DNA of 25,956 bases. It comes from JBMNOI01 sp050942995 (GTDB lineage Bacteria; Chloroflexota; Anaerolineae; UBA1429). The stretch lies in the NCBI GenBank assembly GCA_050942995.1, contig JBMNOI010000050.1, positions 1-25,956 on the forward strand. The letters run 5' to 3'. The position numbers were made by a program, and so were the translations under genes. Under the pieces are notes generated by a model. The model saw nothing but the letters and a program-made list of their open reading frames with translations. It ran no database searches and was not told the DNA's origin. Below are positions 22,550-25,956 of the stretch, one piece after another. Every line of letters starts with the position of its first letter. Position 1 is the first letter of the stretch.

Positions 22550-23524
22550 TCATTCCACAGGGTAGCGCACGCCGATCTGTCGGCGCACCTCATCCATGAT
22601 CCGGTGAGTGGCCAGGGTACACTCCGGCGGCCATATCTCGCTCTCGATCCGCTCCTCACGAATGCAAGAGATGGCCTCGGCGATCTCGAATCCGAAATGC
22701 GCTTCATCCTCTACGGTGATGGGATCCTCACCATCGACCCGCAACGTGGCAGACTGCATACCGCCCATCTGTTCCATCGAGATGGCGCCGTGGGTGCCGT
22801 GAATCCACACCGGCTGGTTCAGTCGGGTGCGGATGGCGCTGGACAGCATGGCCAGCTCTCCATTCGGGTAGCGCAACAGCATGGCCACCTGCTCATCGAC
22901 ACCGGTCTTTCCCACGTGCGCCTCGGCGGATATCTCGACGGGCGACGGACCGAATACCATCGCGGCGGTGGATACGCCATAGACGCCCATATCCAGCAGC
23001 GACCCGCCGGCCAGCGCGGGATCGAACAGGCGGCTACGGGGATTTACCTCGGTGCGAAAGCCGTAATGGCCGCTGAGCAGGCGAGGCTCGCCGATGCAGC
23101 CCTCTTTTAGCCAGCCCAGCACCGTGCGGGTCACGGGCGTAAAGCGGACCCACATGGCCTCCATGAGGAATACACCCTGACGGCGTGCTGTGTCGATCAT
23201 CTCCTGCACCTGCCGGGCATTGACGGCCATGGGTTTTTCGCAGAGAACCGGTTTGCCCCGTTCGAGACAGAGGCGGGCATGTTTGGCGTGAAAAGAGTGG
23301 GGAGTGCAGACATAGATGGCGTCCACGTCAGGGTCGTCTGCCAGCGCCTCATAGCTATCATAGACCCTCTCGACGCCGTGGGCGGCGGCGAACTGTTCGC
23401 CTCGCTCGCGCGAGCGCGACCCCAGCGCCAGCACGCGAACGTCGGGCATATCGGCGACGACGCCGGCAAAGCGTCCGGCGATCCGTCCGGGCCCCAGAAT
23501 GCCCCAGTTGAATGTCTTGCTCAT
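22550..23524 (-). CDS. Gfo/Idh/MocA family oxidoreductase
   Basis: 324-residue dehydrogenase and first gene of the minus-strand unit. It starts MSKTFNWGILGPGRIAGRFA (nucleotide loop GPGRIA), carries CEKPMAVN near residue 97 and GGSLLDMGVYGVS in the C-terminal domain. FLMEAMWVRFTPV is the substrate-loop segment shared with dimeric dihydrodiol dehydrogenase and D-xylose/D-glucose 1-dehydrogenases, so aldose oxidation is a reasonable guess. GGAGGGG lies about 10 nt before the ATG. Its promoter region is shared with the divergent glycoside-hydrolase-like gene. It differs clearly from the paralogue at 21387-22433, so the two probably act on different substrates or successive steps. Confidence 0.92.
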   Translation of the reverse strand: MSKTFNWGILGPGRIAGRFAGVVADMPDVRVLALGSRSRERGEQFAAAHGVERVYDSYEALADDPDVDAIYVCTPHSFHAKHARLCLERGKPVLCEKPMAVNARQVQEMIDTARRQGVFLMEAMWVRFTPVTRTVLGWLKEGCIGEPRLLSGHYGFRTEVNPRSRLFDPALAGGSLLDMGVYGVSTAAMVFGPSPVEISAEAHVGKTGVDEQVAMLLRYPNGELAMLSSAIRTRLNQPVWIHGTHGAISMEQMGGMQSATLRVDGEDPITVEDEAHFGFEIAEAISCIREERIESEIWPPECTLATHRIMDEVRRQIGVRYPVE

Positions 23525-23584
23525 GGTTATTGCGCCCCTCCGTCGGCATAATCGCGAGGGCGGCTCTGCCGCACCTGCCCCATC

Positions 23585-23612
23585 AGTGTAAACGCAGGGG
23601 GCTGTGTGTCAA
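23585..23612 (-). promoter_or_regulatory. Promoter of the minus-strand oxidoreductase unit
   Basis: On the minus strand TTGACA (23607-23612) is followed after 16 bp by TACACT (23585-23590). A GTGTAAAC half-site (23586-23593) overlaps the -10 box. Confidence 0.6.
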
Positions 23613-23666
23613 GCGTCGACAGGGCTCACTTGCCAGAGCGCTGCCACGTAAACAGGTGGCGGCTCG

Positions 23667-23696
23667 TTTACAAACATGTGTAAAGCATGATATTAT
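23667..23696 (+). promoter_or_regulatory. Promoter of the glycoside-hydrolase-like gene with overlapping operator
   Basis: TTTACA (23667-23672) and TATTAT (23691-23696) are 18 bp apart. The -35 box is also the left arm of an inverted repeat, TTTACA-AACATG-TGTAAA (23667-23684), so a regulator bound here would cover the promoter. Confidence 0.6.
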
Positions 23697-23749
23697 CTAT
23701 TCAACTGTATATCCATCCACTGCCGGATGGGCGCCCAACACAAGGGGGT

Positions 23750-25956
23750 ATGACGATGACGACCACTGCCGTTCGCGAGCATATGGGGGTGCCGACGCTG
23801 TTCCTGAACGGCTCGCCGGTCCCACCGATCATCAGCTACGTCGGGCCAGACTATGCTACGACCTTTGCGCAGGCGGGCATCAGACTGTACACCTTTTCCG
23901 TCCCGGGTATCTGGTGGGTCGGGCCGGAACGGTACGATTTCGACGAGGTAGACGCCTATCTCACCGACTATGTAGCGCGGGTGCCCCATGGTTATTTCAT
24001 GCCGCGTATCAACCTGGCACGGCAGGGCCACCCCTGGTGGGGGGCATTACATCCCGATGAGATGAACGTATTGCGCTCCATCGAGACGGAGGATGTGCTG
24101 GATCAGGGCGTGTCAGATCCGCGCACGCCGGGTTACCTCGGCCACGATGTGCATCTGGGTGACATGAACCTGCACTCGTTTCACTCTCTCGTCTGGCGTG
24201 AGGAGGCAGGCCGGGCGGTGGCGGCGCTGGTGGCACATTGCGAAACGCAGCCCTATGCCGACCGGATCTGGGCCTGGCACCTGTGTGACGGGCTCTTTTC
24301 CGAGTGGTTTCATTGGAACGAGTACTCTTTTGGCGGCCTGGCGGACTATTCACCGGCGGCGCAGGCCGATTTCCGCCGCTGGCTGCGCGTGACCTATGAT
24401 GACGACGTCGAGCGCCTGAGGAAGGCTTGGGGGCGGGCGGTGGATTTCGAGCAGGTGATCATCCCCACGCCGGCCGAGCGTATGCGGGTGAGTTACGGCG
24501 AGTTCTACGATCCGGTGCGCGATCGACCGACCATCGATTATACCCAATGCATGAGCGATGCCACGGCCGATAGCATCATCGCCGTGTGCGCTGCGGCCAA
24601 GGCCGCCATGCCGCACCCCAAAGTGACCTGCGTCTTTTACGGCTATCAGTTCAGCAACATGCCCCGCCCCCAGCTCAACGGGCACTATGCACTGCGTCGC
24701 CTGCTCCACTCCGATGCAGTGGATCTCATCGCCAGTCCCCACGCCTATGGCTACCGTGGCGAAGGGGGCTATCACTCGCCGCAATCGATGGCCGATACCA
24801 TTCGCCGCGCCGGCAAGATCCACATCGACGAGATCGACTGCAAAACGGTATGGACACCGGCCTCGGTTACCTGGAAGCGGCATATCAGCCAGCCGCAGAC
24901 GGTAGAGGCCACCATCGAGATGATGAAAAAGGATGCCGCCTATCAACTCGCCTCGGGCACATCCCAATGGTGGATGGATCTTACCAACCAGGGGTGGTTC
25001 GACGCGCCAGAGGCGGTGGGGCCGATTCGCCGGCTCGCGGCCATCGAAGAGCGGCTACAAAAGGTGCGGCGCGAGCATTTCGGTCAGGTGGCCTTTGTGG
25101 TCAGTCAGCGGGCGATGATGTTCATGGCGCCGCGTGAGGGGTTGCACAACACCACCCAAAAGATGTTCCGCAACTGGCACATGAGTCGCATGGGGGCGCC
25201 CTTTGAGCAGTTGCTCATCGACGATCTGGCGTCGCCCGACCTGCCTCGCTACAAGCTGTACGTCATGGCGAACGTTTCCTATCTATCGGATGATGAGCGG
25301 GCGCTGATTGAGCGGGTTGCCAGGCGCGACGGCGCCACCGTGCTGTGGATCTATGCGCCCGGTTTTCTGAGCGACGACTCGGCCTCGGTGGAGAACATGG
25401 CGGCGCTTACCGGCATGTCGCACGGCATGGCCGATCTGTGCGCCGAACTGGATGTCGAGATCACGCGAGGCGATCATCCCATTACGGCCGGTCTGGAAGG
25501 GGTGGCCTATGGCACCGGCGTGAATCGCGAGATCTATACCCGCCCGCCACGCATCCAGTATATGCCCGAGACAGCCGTCGCCCCTGCGTTCTATGTGGAC
25601 GATGACGAGGCGCTGGTGCTGGGGGTGGCGCGCAGCACGGGACGGCCGGGGCTGGCCGTCAAGGATTTGGGAAGCCGGCGCTCGATCTATAGCGCGGCGC
25701 CTCTGCTCTCCTGGCAACTGCTGCAGAATATCGCCCGATGGGCCGGGGTGCACATCTATGCAGAGGACGGGGATATGGTATGGGCCAATAACGCCTTTCT
25801 GGCCCTGTATGCCCAGAGCGATGGGGTGCGGACGATTCATCTGCCCTCTGCGGTGACGGTAGAGGATGCCTATACCGGCGAGATGCTGGCAGAGAAGAGC
25901 ACCGAGCTGATGCTGGACATGAGACGCTGGGAGACCCGGCTGTTATTGCTGAGTTG
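23750..25956 (+). CDS. Glycoside-hydrolase-like protein, GH42/beta-galactosidase-like (runs off window)
   Basis: At least 735 residues, open at the window end. No signal peptide is seen, so it is probably cytoplasmic. The first 430 or so residues look like a clan-A TIM barrel: YVGPDYATTFAQAGIRLYTF at the first repeats, IWAWHLCDGLFSEWFHWNEY at the expected acid/base strand (E185 candidate) and KIHIDEIDCKTVW at the expected nucleophile strand (E361 candidate). After about residue 440 a Rossmann-like domain follows (QLLIDDLASPDLPRYKLYVM, then LSDDERALIERVARRDGATV), resembling the GH42 trimerisation domain. AAGGGGG sits just before the ATG at 23750; a second in-frame ATG is at 23756. The acid/base context is not the usual NE pair, so it may belong to an unassigned family. 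Its substrate is unknown; context suggests a glycoside taken up by the importer. Confidence 0.82.
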   Translation, partial: MTMTTTAVREHMGVPTLFLNGSPVPPIISYVGPDYATTFAQAGIRLYTFSVPGIWWVGPERYDFDEVDAYLTDYVARVPHGYFMPRINLARQGHPWWGALHPDEMNVLRSIETEDVLDQGVSDPRTPGYLGHDVHLGDMNLHSFHSLVWREEAGRAVAALVAHCETQPYADRIWAWHLCDGLFSEWFHWNEYSFGGLADYSPAAQADFRRWLRVTYDDDVERLRKAWGRAVDFEQVIIPTPAERMRVSYGEFYDPVRDRPTIDYTQCMSDATADSIIAVCAAAKAAMPHPKVTCVFYGYQFSNMPRPQLNGHYALRRLLHSDAVDLIASPHAYGYRGEGGYHSPQSMADTIRRAGKIHIDEIDCKTVWTPASVTWKRHISQPQTVEATIEMMKKDAAYQLASGTSQWWMDLTNQGWFDAPEAVGPIRRLAAIEERLQKVRREHFGQVAFVVSQRAMMFMAPREGLHNTTQKMFRNWHMSRMGAPFEQLLIDDLASPDLPRYKLYVMANVSYLSDDERALIERVARRDGATVLWIYAPGFLSDDSASVENMAALTGMSHGMADLCAELDVEITRGDHPITAGLEGVAYGTGVNREIYTRPPRIQYMPETAVAPAFYVDDDEALVLGVARSTGRPGLAVKDLGSRRSIYSAAPLLSWQLLQNIARWAGVHIYAEDGDMVWANNAFLALYAQSDGVRTIHLPSAVTVEDAYTGEMLAEKSTELMLDMRRWETRLLLLS

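Noticed and set aside
21507..23110. Rightward frames opposite the two oxidoreductases
   Set aside because: Antisense shadows of genes with intact GxGxxA and EKP motifs.
1..25956. CRISPR array, prophage, insertion sequence, tRNA or rRNA
   Set aside because: No regularly spaced repeats, transposase or integrase motifs, terminal inverted repeats or RNA gene folds were seen while reading both strands.

Overview
The window is about 60% GC with closely spaced genes, and no rRNA, tRNA, CRISPR array or insertion sequence was seen. The most likely source is a bacterium of the Chloroflexota (Anaerolineae or Caldilineae type). This is inferred from gene style: a Tat-type lipoprotein binding protein with a Pro/Glu/Ala/Thr/Val linker, sugar-type Gfo/Idh/MocA oxidoreductases next to a family-5 ABC importer, and an unusual Ccm locus. 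I could not test it by search.

Left part (1-9400): the 5' end of a Gfo/Idh/MocA oxidoreductase lies on the minus strand at the window edge, followed by a complete one (304-1383, minus) with its own terminator. A divergent control region (about 1516-1663) has two sigma70-like promoters facing away from a LacI-family operator lying near -80 of both. The rightward promoter leads into a 530-nt structured leader, holding a 45-codon reading frame and a factor-independent terminator. After it comes a five-gene importer operon of the peptide/nickel/oligosaccharide type (binding protein, two permeases, two ATPases) plus a small membrane protein, closed by a strong terminator. The oxidoreductases suggest that the cargo is a carbohydrate or glycoside rather than a peptide.

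Middle (9449-13462): a large FtsX/MacB-type permease without a neighbouring ATPase converges on two minus-strand genes of unknown function, a zinc-ribbon protein and a small PsbP/DcrB-like protein.

Cytochrome c maturation locus (13631-20605): CcmE, a CcmF-thioredoxin fusion, a membrane-anchored beta-sandwich protein, CcmA, CcmB, CcmC and, after a 279-bp gap, a CcmD-like protein. CcmE carries a CxxxY haem-binding motif in place of the usual histidine. No CcmH is visible, and the CcmG/ResA function is fused to the synthetase. This is a variant System I like that described in archaea and some sulfate reducers. The first six genes overlap or nearly abut.

Right part (20662-25956): a probable three-gene minus-strand unit of two more Gfo/Idh/MocA oxidoreductases and an iron-sulfur flavoprotein-like protein. 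It diverges from a large glycoside-hydrolase-like protein that runs off the window. The divergent region carries a palindrome and repeated GTAAAC half-sites overlapping both promoters. The flanks together look like a regulated sugar uptake and oxidation locus interrupted by respiratory housekeeping genes.
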